Origin: Gammaproteobacteria bacterium
Lineage (GTDB): Bacteria > Gemmatimonadota > Gemmatimonadetes > Longimicrobiales > Gaopeijiaceae
Direction of reading: 5' to 3'
NCBI GenBank assembly: GCA_009840525.1
Contig: VXNP01000043.1
Coordinates: 1 to 37,573 of the forward strand
Length of the DNA stretch: 37,573 nt
Part shown: one piece after another, positions 9,002 through 17,720 of the stretch
Position numbering within the stretch: the first letter of the stretch is position 1
How the letters are laid out: every line of letters starts with the position of its first letter
Program-made: the position numbers and the translations under genes
Notes under the pieces: model-generated
What the model was told of the DNA's origin: nothing
The model's database searches: none
Seen by the model: only the letters and a program-made list of their open reading frames with translations

Positions 9002-11125
9002 CTACGGTGCTCCCGATGGCAGGCTGGCGGCCTTTCGTGACAAATAATTGGAGACAATCGTCTCCAGTGCCAGAAGCAGGAACGCCGCCACCAGCAGATA
9101 CCACCAGATTCCCTGGCGCCGTTCCCTGTCCTCGGGCTCGAGTTCGGCGCCGGCTGCGCCTTCCGCGCCGATGTCCGGACTGGTGATGGCCCCGGCGAAC
9201 TCCTCGGGGTCCATCGCCTCGAGATCCGCTTCCCCGAGGTTGACGTTCACCGCGACTGCCGGTGTGCCCGGCCCTCCTCCCCCGCCCCCGCCGCGCAACT
9301 CGTAGAAGCCCTGCTCCGCGAGCGCCAGAAAGCCGGGTCGGGCCGCTCCGCTCACGTCAATGGAACGATTGGAGGGCGAAAGCGCGACCAGTCCTTCCCT
9401 GTCGTCCTGCGCGACACCGGCGAGGAGGCGATCGGCCTCCCGTCCTTCGCCCTGTCCCGAGAGGTTGAGCACGTCGTCCACGGTGTAGGAGGGCGTGGGA
9501 GGACGGAAGCTCCCGGCGTGCTTGACCAACTGGTGCGCGAAGGGCAGGAAGATGGGCTGCAGGACCATGTCGTTCCAGTAGTTGTCGAGCATCGACGTCC
9601 ACAGCAGCACACGGCCCTCGCCCACCTGCCGTTCCGCCAGCGCCACCGCGCCGTTGTCGAAGCGGGCCAGCACGCCCTCTGCGCCCGCGAGCTCCACGTT
9701 ACGGTAGCGGAAGAAGTTGGCATCGGTGAGGTCGCCGCTGCGGGGGGCGGCGAAGAGGGCGAAGACGGGGTGGGTGTAGTCGATGCGGCCCAGCGTGCCG
9801 CCGCGGCCCTCGCGCCACTCCGGTTCCATCACCGCCCCCACCGGACCGGGGAGGAGGTCGGGCCCGTCGGCGGGCCAGCTGCTCCGTTCGCCCAGGATGA
9901 CCACCAGGCCGCCGCCGGCCTCCACGAACTCGCGCAAGCGCGTCCCCACCGCCCCCCGCGGCGGCCGCGAGCCGTTGAGGATCACCACCGACCGGCCGGC
10001 CAGGTCGCCCGCGGTCATCGCGCCCACGGTCGTGGCGTCGACGTCGAAGGCGGGATCGGTGCCGATGGCCAGCGCCTGGTCGAGGTACAGGCTCGGGTCC
10101 CTGGGTTCGCCTCCGTCCTCCACCACCAGCACCGAGAACCCCTCGCCCGGCGACAGCACGAAGTGGGCGACGTCGTTGGCGGGCAGGCCGTCGGCCGGGA
10201 TCCGCACCGACCCGCGCGTGAACGGGTCGCTCAGGGTGAACGCCGGGAGCGTGACCAGCGCGGTGCCGTTGGGCCCGAGCGTGGCCGCCGCCGACCCGAC
10301 CGGCCTGTCGTCCAGCTCCAGGACCACCTCCACGTCCTCAAGCTCACGATCGCCGGAGTTGACGAGGCGGGCCAGGGTTTCGACACGCTCCAGCCCGTCG
10401 CGGTAGCTCCGTTGGAAGAGGAGCTGGCCGACGGCAAGGTCGCCCTCGTACGGCCCGCTCACCACGACCGGGTCCACGGTGGTCCCGGGAGGCAGGCGCG
10501 CTCCTTCGTCGCCGTCCCAGCCCGCGCGCTGGAAGTCGGAGATCACCACGGCGTGCCGGCCCGGCAGGTTCGACTGCTCCAGCACGGTGCGCGCGAGGTC
10601 GAGCGCCGGACCGAAGCGGGTGGCGCCCGAGCCCGGCTCGGCCGTATCCAGGGCGGCGAAGAGCACTGTGCGGTCGGTGGTCGAGCGAACCGCCAGGGTG
10701 GCGCCGGCCGAGAAGAACACCAGCGAGGCGCGGTCCTCCGGGCCCAGCTGGCGGACCGCCGCGCGGGCGCCCGCAAGGGCGTCCGCCCAGCGGTCGCCGT
10801 AGTCCATGCTGTACGAACGATCGACGAGGATCACCACCTCGCGCGCCAACGGCGCTCCTCCCAGGGCGACATCGTCGCGGTCCATGAAGGGGCGCGCGAA
10901 TGCGGCGATGAGCAGCGTCAGCGCCGCGAGCCGCATCAGCAGCAACAGCCAGTGGCGAATCTTCTGGCGCCGCGACGACTTGTAGGGAACCCGCTCGAGG
11001 AACATCAGCGAGGGAAACTCGACCACCTCCTTGCGGTCCCTCTGCACCAGATGAACGAGCACCGGCCACACCAGGAAGCCGAGGCCCAGCAGGAACAGGG
11101 GCGCGAGGAAGGCGAGGGCACTCAT
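9002..11125 (-). CDS. BatA-like VWA membrane protein
   Basis: 707 residues. The N-terminus matches the BatA N-terminal domain: a first helix (4-24), PVLVHLVQRDRKEVVEFPSLMFLERVPYKSSRRQKIRHW, then a second helix (58-77). A von Willebrand A domain follows with an intact MIDAS start, D102-R-S104-Y-S106. The middle has beta-sandwich-like sequence and then a Rossmann-like stretch (RSVVILNGSRPPRGAVGTRLREFVEAGGGLVVILGE), similar to the amidotransferase-like parts of related operon proteins. One last helix lies near the C-terminus (WWYLLVAAFLLLALETIV), so the bulk is periplasmic. Its ATG overlaps the DUF58 stop by four bases (11122-11125), indicating translational coupling. The MIDAS site suggests metal-dependent protein binding; partners are unproven. 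Confidence 0.88.
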   Translation of the reverse strand: MSALAFLAPLFLLGLGFLVWPVLVHLVQRDRKEVVEFPSLMFLERVPYKSSRRQKIRHWLLLLMRLAALTLLIAAFARPFMDRDDVALGGAPLAREVVILVDRSYSMDYGDRWADALAGARAAVRQLGPEDRASLVFFSAGATLAVRSTTDRTVLFAALDTAEPGSGATRFGPALDLARTVLEQSNLPGRHAVVISDFQRAGWDGDEGARLPPGTTVDPVVVSGPYEGDLAVGQLLFQRSYRDGLERVETLARLVNSGDRELEDVEVVLELDDRPVGSAAATLGPNGTALVTLPAFTLSDPFTRGSVRIPADGLPANDVAHFVLSPGEGFSVLVVEDGGEPRDPSLYLDQALAIGTDPAFDVDATTVGAMTAGDLAGRSVVILNGSRPPRGAVGTRLREFVEAGGGLVVILGERSSWPADGPDLLPGPVGAVMEPEWREGRGGTLGRIDYTHPVFALFAAPRSGDLTDANFFRYRNVELAGAEGVLARFDNGAVALAERQVGEGRVLLWTSMLDNYWNDMVLQPIFLPFAHQLVKHAGSFRPPTPSYTVDDVLNLSGQGEGREADRLLAGVAQDDREGLVALSPSNRSIDVSGAARPGFLALAEQGFYELRGGGGGGGPGTPAVAVNVNLGEADLEAMDPEEFAGAITSPDIGAEGAAGAELEPEDRERRQGIWWYLLVAAFLLLALETIVSNYLSRKAASLPSGAP

Positions 11126-12042
11126 CGAACCCGGGTGAGCCTCTGGCGTGCGGACAGGTAACTGAAGAGCGCGTAGTCGAGGGGCGTCCCCGTGTTGAAC
11201 AGCGCGTAGTCGATGCGGTGCTCGACGAAGCGGCGCGACAGCCTCTCGGTGTGGTCGCGGATGAGTTCGCGATACCCCTCCCGGAGCCGCCCCGGCACGA
11301 CGGGCAGGCGCGCTTCGGACTCGAGGTCCTGGAAGCTGGCCGGCCTCTCGAAGGGAAAGTCGAGCTCGGCGGGATCCAGAAGATGGAAGACGATGACGTC
11401 GTGGCCGGCGTAGCGCAGATCCTTGACCGCATCCACCACCGCCTGGGGCTCCTCGTAGAAATCCGAGATCACCACCATGATGCCCCGCCGCCCGATGCGG
11501 CCGGTCAGTTCGAAGAGGGGTTCGGCCAGGGTGCCGGCGCCTCCGGCCTCGATGCGGTCGATGGCGTGCAGCACGAGGTCGAGGTGGCCCGCCGCCGGCG
11601 GAATGTAGTCCACGATCTCGCCGGCGATGGTGAGGAGGCCCACCCGGTCCCGCTGCTGCCTTGAGAAGTACGTCAGACACGCGGCCAGATAGCGCCCGTA
11701 GTCCAGCTTGGAGATGCCGTCCTGCTGGAAGGTCATGGAGCGGGAGATGTCGAGGACGACGAGGAAGTTGGCGTTCGAGTCCGCCTCGTAGTGCTTCAGG
11801 TAGAAGCGGTCGCTGCGCGCGAAGAGGCGCCAGTCGATCCTGCGTATGTCGTCGCCGGGCATGTACTGCCGGTGCTCGGCGAAGTCCACCGAGAGCCCCA
11901 GGAAGGGGGCCCGGTGCAGCCCGCTGATGAAGCCGTCCACCACCGTGCGCGCCAGCAGCTCGAGGTTGTGGATGCGCCCCAGGACCTGCGGGTCGATGAA
12001 CCCGGTCCCCGGACCGGTCGGGCGAACGGCGGTGCGCGCCAT
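11122..12042 (-). CDS. DUF58 protein with VWA-like domain
   Basis: 306 residues, a typical DUF58 length for the soluble type. The family signature is clear at 54-88: FAEHRQYMPGDDIRRIDWRLFARSDRFYLKHYE. A VWA-like core follows with MIDAS residues D98-I-S100-R-S102. No membrane helix is visible, so it should be cytosolic. DUF58 proteins are nearly always next to a MoxR ATPase, as here: the ATPase stop is one base upstream of this ATG. The likely role is adaptor or substrate binder for MoxR. It overlaps the BatA-like gene downstream by four bases. Confidence 0.93.
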   Translation of the reverse strand: MARTAVRPTGPGTGFIDPQVLGRIHNLELLARTVVDGFISGLHRAPFLGLSVDFAEHRQYMPGDDIRRIDWRLFARSDRFYLKHYEADSNANFLVVLDISRSMTFQQDGISKLDYGRYLAACLTYFSRQQRDRVGLLTIAGEIVDYIPPAAGHLDLVLHAIDRIEAGGAGTLAEPLFELTGRIGRRGIMVVISDFYEEPQAVVDAVKDLRYAGHDVIVFHLLDPAELDFPFERPASFQDLESEARLPVVPGRLREGYRELIRDHTERLSRRFVEHRIDYALFNTGTPLDYALFSYLSARQRLTRVR

Positions 12043-12043
12043 G

Positions 12044-13105
12044 CTACATCCCGGAGGAAGGCGTGGGGACCTGGGTGATCAGCTCTTCGATGATCTCGTC
12101 GGTGGTGATCCCTTCCGACTCCGCGTGGAAGTTGGTGAGCACGCGGTGCCGGAGCACCGGCTTCGAGAGGGCGCGGATGTCGTCGAAGCTGACGTGGTAG
12201 CGCCCACGGGTGAGCGCACGCGCCTTCCCGGCCAGAATGAGGTTCTGGGCGCCGCGCACGCTGGCGCCGAAGGAGACCCACTTGCCGATCACTTCAGGGC
12301 TGTCGCCGTTCGGGCTGGGCCGGCTGGTCCGTCCAAGCTGCACCGCGTAGCGCAACACCGCGTCGGACACGGGAACCTTCCGCACCAGTTGCTGGAAGCG
12401 GATAAGGTCCTCACCGGTGACGGCGTGCGAGAACTCGATGTCCTGCAGCGACGTCGTCTCGCGCACGACCTCCAGTTCATCGTCCTCCGGCAGGTGCTCC
12501 ATGATGATGTGGAACATGAAGCGGTCGAGCTGCGCCTCAGGCAGCGGGTAGGTGCCCTCCAGCTCGATGGGGTTCTGGGTGGCGAAGACGAAGAAGGGCG
12601 GGTCCAGGTCGTAGGTGCGCCCCTGGATGGTCACGCGGTGTTCCTGCATCGCCTCCAGGAGCGCCGACTGGGTCTTCGGCGGAGTCCGGTTGATCTCGTC
12701 GGCTAGCAGGATGTTGGTGAACACTGGGCCGGGAGCGAACACCATGGTGCGCCTCCCGGTCTTGGGGTCCTCCTGGATGATGTCGGTTCCGGTGATGTCG
12801 GAGGGCATCAGGTCGGGGGTGAACTGGATGCGCGCGAAGTTCAGGTCCAGCACCTGGGCCATGGTGTGCACGAGCAGGGTTTTCGCGAGCCCGGGCACGC
12901 CCACGATCAGGCTGTTGCCGCCCACGAACAGGGTGAGCAGGACCTGCTCGATGACTTCGTCCTGCCCGATGATGACCTTGCGCAGCTCGCTGAGGATCTG
13001 GTCGCGGCCGGCGGTCATGCGCGCGGCCAGCGCGACGTCGTCCGTGTCTTCGAGGGACGGAAGGGCGTCGGCGCCGCCCGGTGCGGGTTTCTTGATGAAG
13101 GCCAC
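12044..13105 (-). CDS. MoxR-family AAA+ ATPase
   Basis: 353 residues. MoxR ATPases act as chaperones that activate or assemble partner complexes, usually with VWA proteins. Visible motifs are Walker A GVPGLAKT (69-76), Walker B LLADEINR (133-140), sensor-1 ATQNP (175-179) and the EAQLDRF motif (190-196), all intact. The GTG start at 13105 has GGAG 8 bases upstream. It lies 51 bases after the first DUF4159 gene of this half of the operon and one base before DUF58. It is the only recognisable energy-using enzyme in the operon and probably its motor. Confidence 0.96.
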   Translation of the reverse strand: MAFIKKPAPGGADALPSLEDTDDVALAARMTAGRDQILSELRKVIIGQDEVIEQVLLTLFVGGNSLIVGVPGLAKTLLVHTMAQVLDLNFARIQFTPDLMPSDITGTDIIQEDPKTGRRTMVFAPGPVFTNILLADEINRTPPKTQSALLEAMQEHRVTIQGRTYDLDPPFFVFATQNPIELEGTYPLPEAQLDRFMFHIIMEHLPEDDELEVVRETTSLQDIEFSHAVTGEDLIRFQQLVRKVPVSDAVLRYAVQLGRTSRPSPNGDSPEVIGKWVSFGASVRGAQNLILAGKARALTRGRYHVSFDDIRALSKPVLRHRVLTNFHAESEGITTDEIIEELITQVPTPSSGM

Positions 13106-13156
13106 TCTGGTTTCTCCGGGAGCCCCCGAGGGGGAAGGGATGGGATGGAACGGAGG

Positions 13157-14035
13157 TCAGTGCGTCATCGCGTAGATGATGTAATTGACACCGAACTTGT
13201 ACGCTTCGTTGGTCAGATCGATGGGGAGCCATCCGGAGTCGGAGAACTCCCAGTAGTCTCCCAGGTCGTTGTTGAAGTTGGCGACCAACATAAGTCGCTT
13301 CGCGGGATCGTTGTCCTCGAAGATGCCATGGTACTGCGGCCAACCGCCTCGGTAGGGGGGCGCCAGCGCTTCGGGATCGGAGATCTCGAAGAACGAGTCG
13401 AAGACCGTCGGCAGCGGGTCGAGGTCGGAGAGGTCGTAGAATCTCCCCTCGGGGAGCACCCGCATCATCTGGGCCTCGAAGTTGGCCCAGTCGCGCGGGC
13501 CGCCGAAGTCGTCGAAGATCACGAAGCCGCCCTTGAGGAGATAGCTCCTGAGTCCCTCCTTTTCGGCCTCGTCCATCTCCCAGAAGCCGGGTTCGGAGAC
13601 GTAGGCCAGCGGATAGCTGTGGAGCTCCGGGTCGTCGAAGGTGAGGATGTTGCTGCCGCCCTCGTAGGTGTTCAGGAGGGTGGTCGCGGTCAGGATCCTG
13701 GCCAGGTTGCGCTCGGCCCTCGGGTAGTCGTGCGCCCAGGGCGGCTGGCCCCAGCCCCGGCGGCCGCCCGGCAGAAAGCTGCGAGGCATGCCCCGCCCGC
13801 CGGACACGTCGGTGCGGATGCGCACGAAGGTGAAGCGGCCGTCGTAGGGGATGTTCGCTTCCTGGACGGGGGCTGGCGCCGGCAAACCGGCAGTTGCCGG
13901 GGCCGCGACGGATCGGGCGGCTTCCGGGGTCGGCTCGTTGGCCACGATGTCGGCACCGGCACCGGCGGTCGCCAGGACGCCCAAGGCGGCAGCTCCTGCG
14001 ATCCCCGCCATCCCCACCAGCGCCCGCGTCACCAT
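13157..14035 (-). CDS. DUF4159-domain exported protein (copy 1)
   Basis: 292 residues. A hydrophobic N-terminal segment (residues 3-28) looks like a signal peptide or anchor, then a Pro/Ala-rich linker to about 60. The DUF4159 domain follows: FTFVRIRTD, WAHDYPRAERNLARIL, a FWEMDEAEKEGLRSYLLKGGFVIFDDF segment, and a final NYIIYAM. The fold is thought to be class-I amidotransferase-like, but no Cys nucleophile is visible; the expected position reads FVIFDDFGG. Its start overlaps the stop of the TPR peptidase gene by seven bases (ATGGTGA). A second, clearly related copy starts the operon at 20978. Confidence 0.88.
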   Translation of the reverse strand: MVTRALVGMAGIAGAAALGVLATAGAGADIVANEPTPEAARSVAAPATAGLPAPAPVQEANIPYDGRFTFVRIRTDVSGGRGMPRSFLPGGRRGWGQPPWAHDYPRAERNLARILTATTLLNTYEGGSNILTFDDPELHSYPLAYVSEPGFWEMDEAEKEGLRSYLLKGGFVIFDDFGGPRDWANFEAQMMRVLPEGRFYDLSDLDPLPTVFDSFFEISDPEALAPPYRGGWPQYHGIFEDNDPAKRLMLVANFNNDLGDYWEFSDSGWLPIDLTNEAYKFGVNYIIYAMTH

Positions 14036-16692
14036 GGTCGTGGCTCAGGGCTGCCGCGCAGGGTCATGAGAAGGTCCTGGGCGGCTTCGAAATTGGGCGC
14101 CCGCTCCAGCGCGCGCAGCACCGTTCGGCGGGCGCTGGCAGTGTCGCCGGCCCGGTACTGCGCGAGTGCGAGCCGGTACAGTGCCCCCGCCAGGTCCACG
14201 GGATCGAGCGCCACCAGTGCCTCGCGCGCGCGCACCGCGATGGGATGAAGGGCCCGACCGGCGGCCAGCTCGGCCAGCCGGCCGTGGGTCTCCTCGTCGA
14301 ACGGGTAGATGTTAACGGCCCGCTGCAGGGCCTCGATGGCGCCGTCGCCGTCCCCGGCCGCTTCCCTGAGCTGCGATTCCTCCAGATTCGCCTCCAGAAA
14401 GGACTCGTCGATGCCGGTGAGCCTCTCGAGCTCGCGTAGCGCACCGGCGCTGTCGCCCCGCTGCATATGGATGCGCGCGAGCAGCCAGCCCGGACTACCC
14501 GGTCCCGCGTATTCCGGGAACAGGTCGCGGGCCCGGGCCAGATACTCCTCGGCCTCGTCGAGCATGTCCTCATCGAAGAGCTGCGCGCCCATCGCCATCT
14601 GCGCCATGAAGTTGTCGGGATGGGCCGCCGCAAGGCGCCGCACCTCGTCCGGGGCGCGCGAGCCCCGTTCGGCCAGCGCGGGCAGGGGCTCGGTGGCCGT
14701 CAGCGCCCCGGCAAAGCGTTCCTCGAAGTAGTCCTTGAAGATCCGGTCGAAGCGCTCGATCTCCGTGCCCAGCACCCGTTCGAACACCTCCTCGGTGGTG
14801 GCGCCCGCCGCGTATTCGCGCAGCATGGCAACCAGCGCCTCGGGCCCGTGATCGCGCGCGATCAACTCGCACACCAGAGACGCCTGGTAGTAGGAGTGGA
14901 CCACCTGGTCTCCATAGCTCGGGCGCACGAAGCCGTTGTTGAGTTGGCTGACCGGCAGGACCCGCCCCTGGTTGTAGGCGATCAGGAAGCCGGGATTCAG
15001 GTTGTGTCCCCAGGAGGGCGCCCCGCGGCGCTGCTCGTAGACGGCGAATCCCTCCGCCAGCCAGCGCGGCACGCGGTGGTTGGAGAGCGCGAGATGAAAG
15101 ACGTGTGCGATCTCGTGCCAAAGGGTGGACGCCCAGTTGAACTCGCCCCGGTCGCGGGCGGACGGGGAATCCATGGCCACCACGGAGCCGAAGCTCACCC
15201 CCAGCGCGCCGAGGCCGGCGAGCCCGACCGTGCGCACCGAGAAATCCGCGTGGCTGGGAAAGAGCTCGAGCCGGATCGGGGTGGGCGGTTCGTACTGGTA
15301 GCGCTCGGCCAGGGCCTGGTAGGTCTGTTCGGCCAGCCCGGCCACGAACGGGGCCAGCAGCTCCGCTTCCCGACCGTCGATGGCGATGATGAAGTGCTCG
15401 GTCTCGGTGATGCGGTAGCGCTCGAAGGTGTCGAGCAGGTCGAGGGTGTTCTTGTACCACGGGTTGAAGGGATCGCCCGCGAAGGCCCGCTCCAGTTCGG
15501 CCTGGCCTTCCTCGATCGCGCCCACCCGCAGCTGGTTGATGCCGAGGATGCCCCGGGCCTTCCACGAGTAGGGATCGATGTCCACCGCTTCGGCGGCGAG
15601 CGTGACCGCGTCCGCGTACCGGCGGGTCTGCACCGCCATGTCGGCCACTGTGGTGAGAAGACCGGGGTACTCCGGGTTCAGCGCGCGCACCTGCTCGCGG
15701 ACCGCCTCGAAGTCTTCGTGACGGTCGCGCAGGAAGAAGGTCGCCGCGAGCACCGAGAGCGCCTCCAGCGACGACGGGTTCACCTCCAGCGCGGCGCGCG
15801 CCTCCTCCTCGGCCGCCGGGTACTCCTCCAGACGCAGGTGCAGGCGCGCGAGCAATGTCCGGGCCGGGACCAGGTCGGGATTGATCTCGAGGGCGCTCCG
15901 CGCCGTGCCCATGGCCTCGGGCGAGCCGTCGAATTCGTGCGCCAGCGCCATCCCCAGGATCGCCTGCGGATGGCGGGGATTGCGGGCGAGCACCTGTTGA
16001 TATGATTCGCGCGCGTCGGGACTCCGATAGGTATCGAGGAAGAGCTGTCCCGTACGCAGGTGCGGTTCCGGGTTGGACGGGTCGGCGGCAACGGCCTCGT
16101 CGAAGGCCCGCAGTGCGTCCTGCAGCAGTTGCGATTCCTCGACCCCCAGATGGCGCACGGCGATGCCAACCGCGGTGAGCTCGGCTGACGACAGCGAGGT
16201 GGTCCGGTTGTAGAAGTCGATGAAGCCGTCGAAGACGCGCATGGCGTCGTCGCGCTGGCCGGTGCGCAGTTGCAGCTCCGCAAGGTTTACGCGGGCGATG
16301 ACCTCGTCGTCGGCCCCGCCCGCCATCGCCGCGCGGAAGCTGGCCGCCGCCTCCTGATGGCGTCCCCTTTCCACCAGTACTTCGCCGAGCGCGTTCTCGA
16401 TCGCGGCACCATGACGGTCGCGGCCGTCCCGGGCCACTGCCTCCGCCTCCTCGTATCGTCCCACTTCGGCGAGGGAGCGCACCAGCGCGCGGTGGACGGC
16501 CACCGTGGCGTCACGGCCACGCGCGAGGCGCCGCAACTGGCGGATGGCGTCGTCGTACTCCCCGCTCTCCAGCGCCGCGAGGGCGCTCGCCTCGGCCTGC
16601 GCGGCCAGCGGCGCGGCCACGGAGGGAGCGATCGCGAGCGCCAGCAGGAACGCGGCGCGCACCAGCGACCGCGGCTGGAAGCCGACCTTCAC
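14029..16692 (-). CDS. TPR-repeat protein with gluzincin-type (HExxH) peptidase domain
   Basis: 887 residues. A signal peptide is visible at 1-32 (LVRAAFLLALAIAPSVAAPLAAQA). N-terminal TPR-like helical repeats run to about 420. A peptidase MA-like domain follows, with zinc motif H526-E527-IA-H530 and the downstream glutamate E547 in WLAEGFAVYEQ. Both motifs are intact, so it could be an active periplasmic metallopeptidase. The last 230 residues are again TPR-like. The start is GTG at 16692, which overlaps the stop of the upstream gene as GTGA; longer in-frame readings would run through the neighbouring gene. It may process or scaffold partners of the MoxR/VWA system. The substrate is unknown. 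Confidence 0.88.
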   Translation of the reverse strand: MKVGFQPRSLVRAAFLLALAIAPSVAAPLAAQAEASALAALESGEYDDAIRQLRRLARGRDATVAVHRALVRSLAEVGRYEEAEAVARDGRDRHGAAIENALGEVLVERGRHQEAAASFRAAMAGGADDEVIARVNLAELQLRTGQRDDAMRVFDGFIDFYNRTTSLSSAELTAVGIAVRHLGVEESQLLQDALRAFDEAVAADPSNPEPHLRTGQLFLDTYRSPDARESYQQVLARNPRHPQAILGMALAHEFDGSPEAMGTARSALEINPDLVPARTLLARLHLRLEEYPAAEEEARAALEVNPSSLEALSVLAATFFLRDRHEDFEAVREQVRALNPEYPGLLTTVADMAVQTRRYADAVTLAAEAVDIDPYSWKARGILGINQLRVGAIEEGQAELERAFAGDPFNPWYKNTLDLLDTFERYRITETEHFIIAIDGREAELLAPFVAGLAEQTYQALAERYQYEPPTPIRLELFPSHADFSVRTVGLAGLGALGVSFGSVVAMDSPSARDRGEFNWASTLWHEIAHVFHLALSNHRVPRWLAEGFAVYEQRRGAPSWGHNLNPGFLIAYNQGRVLPVSQLNNGFVRPSYGDQVVHSYYQASLVCELIARDHGPEALVAMLREYAAGATTEEVFERVLGTEIERFDRIFKDYFEERFAGALTATEPLPALAERGSRAPDEVRRLAAAHPDNFMAQMAMGAQLFDEDMLDEAEEYLARARDLFPEYAGPGSPGWLLARIHMQRGDSAGALRELERLTGIDESFLEANLEESQLREAAGDGDGAIEALQRAVNIYPFDEETHGRLAELAAGRALHPIAVRAREALVALDPVDLAGALYRLALAQYRAGDTASARRTVLRALERAPNFEAAQDLLMTLRGSPEPRPW

Positions 16693-17720
16693 CGCCCTCC
16701 TCCCCCTTCCCGCTCGCGGATCGCCCGCGTGGTCAGCGTCAGCTCCACCAGCAGCCCCTCCAGCTCCGCCTCGTACTGCTCTGCGTCCATGGTGTCCTTC
16801 AGCGCCGTGAGCGCGGCGATCTGCTCCTCGAGTGCCTGCCGCTGCCCGTAGAGCGCCGCGAGCTCTGGGTCCGCCGCGATCTCCGCGTCCGTCACCCGCC
16901 CCCCGCCCCGGGAGAGGAACACGGTGCGCGCCAGGGCGCCGTCCAGATCGTCTTCTTCCTTGAAGCCGCTCCCCACTCCGTCCCCGTTGTCGTCGAGCAG
17001 GGCGTGCTCCGTGGCGAGCAGGCCCTCCTCGTCGAAGCTGCGCTCGACCTCCCTGCGGGCGTAGGCGAAGGCCTCGAGCACCGACACCCGCTGGTCCTTG
17101 TCGGTGTCGGCGACCTCGCCCGCGAAGGCGTCGGCGAAGAACCCGGCGAAGCGGGTGGCGTTGCCCTCCCGGGGAGAGCGGGTCGCCGTGATCACCGTAC
17201 GGTTCGGACCGGATATCTCCGATATGAAGGCGCCCGACGCGCTGGCCGTGTTGACGAACACGACGTTCCGGGTCCCGAACCGCTCCAACAGAAAGGCGAA
17301 GTCGGTGGCGCTCAAGTCCCTCCCGGGCACGTTGAAGCGCGACTCGCCCCCGCCGGAGGTGCCATGCCCGATGAGCACGATCATCACGGCGTCGTTCGGG
17401 CCCGCCCGCTCGCTCAGCGCCCCGAGGGCGGCCTCGATGTTCTCGCGCCGGGACGGCCCGTCGATGAGCGGATCCATCTCGGGCCGCTCGGCGAGCCAGA
17501 TCACGTCCGCCGGATCGAGCCCGTGCTTGTCCACCGCCGCCTGCACCACCGTGAGCCCCCACTGGTGGAAGCGCTCGCGGAATTCCGCGGCTCCGCTCGC
17601 CCCGCTGACGACCACGAGGTGCGTCTGCTGGGCGCTGGTCTGCCCGGGCGAGACCGCGACCGCCAACCCCATGACGGCGGCGATGACCGGCACTCCCGCG
17701 CCACGGAGCAAACCCCTCAC
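16689..17720 (-). CDS. Exported caspase/C13-like protein, probably inactive (Cys replaced by Thr)
   Basis: 343 residues with a signal peptide (about 1-31, ending TSAQQ). The core resembles clan CD peptidases: a strand leading to the histidine in MIVLIGHGTSGGGE (His119), then VVFVNTASASGAF. In relatives I remember, the nucleophile follows the Asn of this motif (NCASASG); here that position is Thr158, codon 17247-17249. Later pieces are TVITATRS, FFADAFAG, an acidic ADTDKDQRVSVLEAFAYARREV and a DDNGDG segment that could bind calcium. A C-terminal helix (EQIAALTALKDTMDAEQYEAE) may be a coiled coil. GTG at 17720 overlaps the upstream stop, as does its own stop with the next start. A binding or scaffolding role is more likely than proteolysis. 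Confidence 0.78.
   Translation of the reverse strand: MRGLLRGAGVPVIAAVMGLAVAVSPGQTSAQQTHLVVVSGASGAAEFRERFHQWGLTVVQAAVDKHGLDPADVIWLAERPEMDPLIDGPSRRENIEAALGALSERAGPNDAVMIVLIGHGTSGGGESRFNVPGRDLSATDFAFLLERFGTRNVVFVNTASASGAFISEISGPNRTVITATRSPREGNATRFAGFFADAFAGEVADTDKDQRVSVLEAFAYARREVERSFDEEGLLATEHALLDDNGDGVGSGFKEEDDLDGALARTVFLSRGGGRVTDAEIAADPELAALYGQRQALEEQIAALTALKDTMDAEQYEAELEGLLVELTLTTRAIREREGGGGR

Noticed and set aside
6119..11161. Several long plus-strand open frames opposite the DUF4175 and BatA-like genes
   Set aside because: High GC gives long antisense frames. The minus-strand readings have domains, MIDAS motifs and ordered starts, while the plus-strand ones are Arg/Ala/His-rich without recognisable domains.
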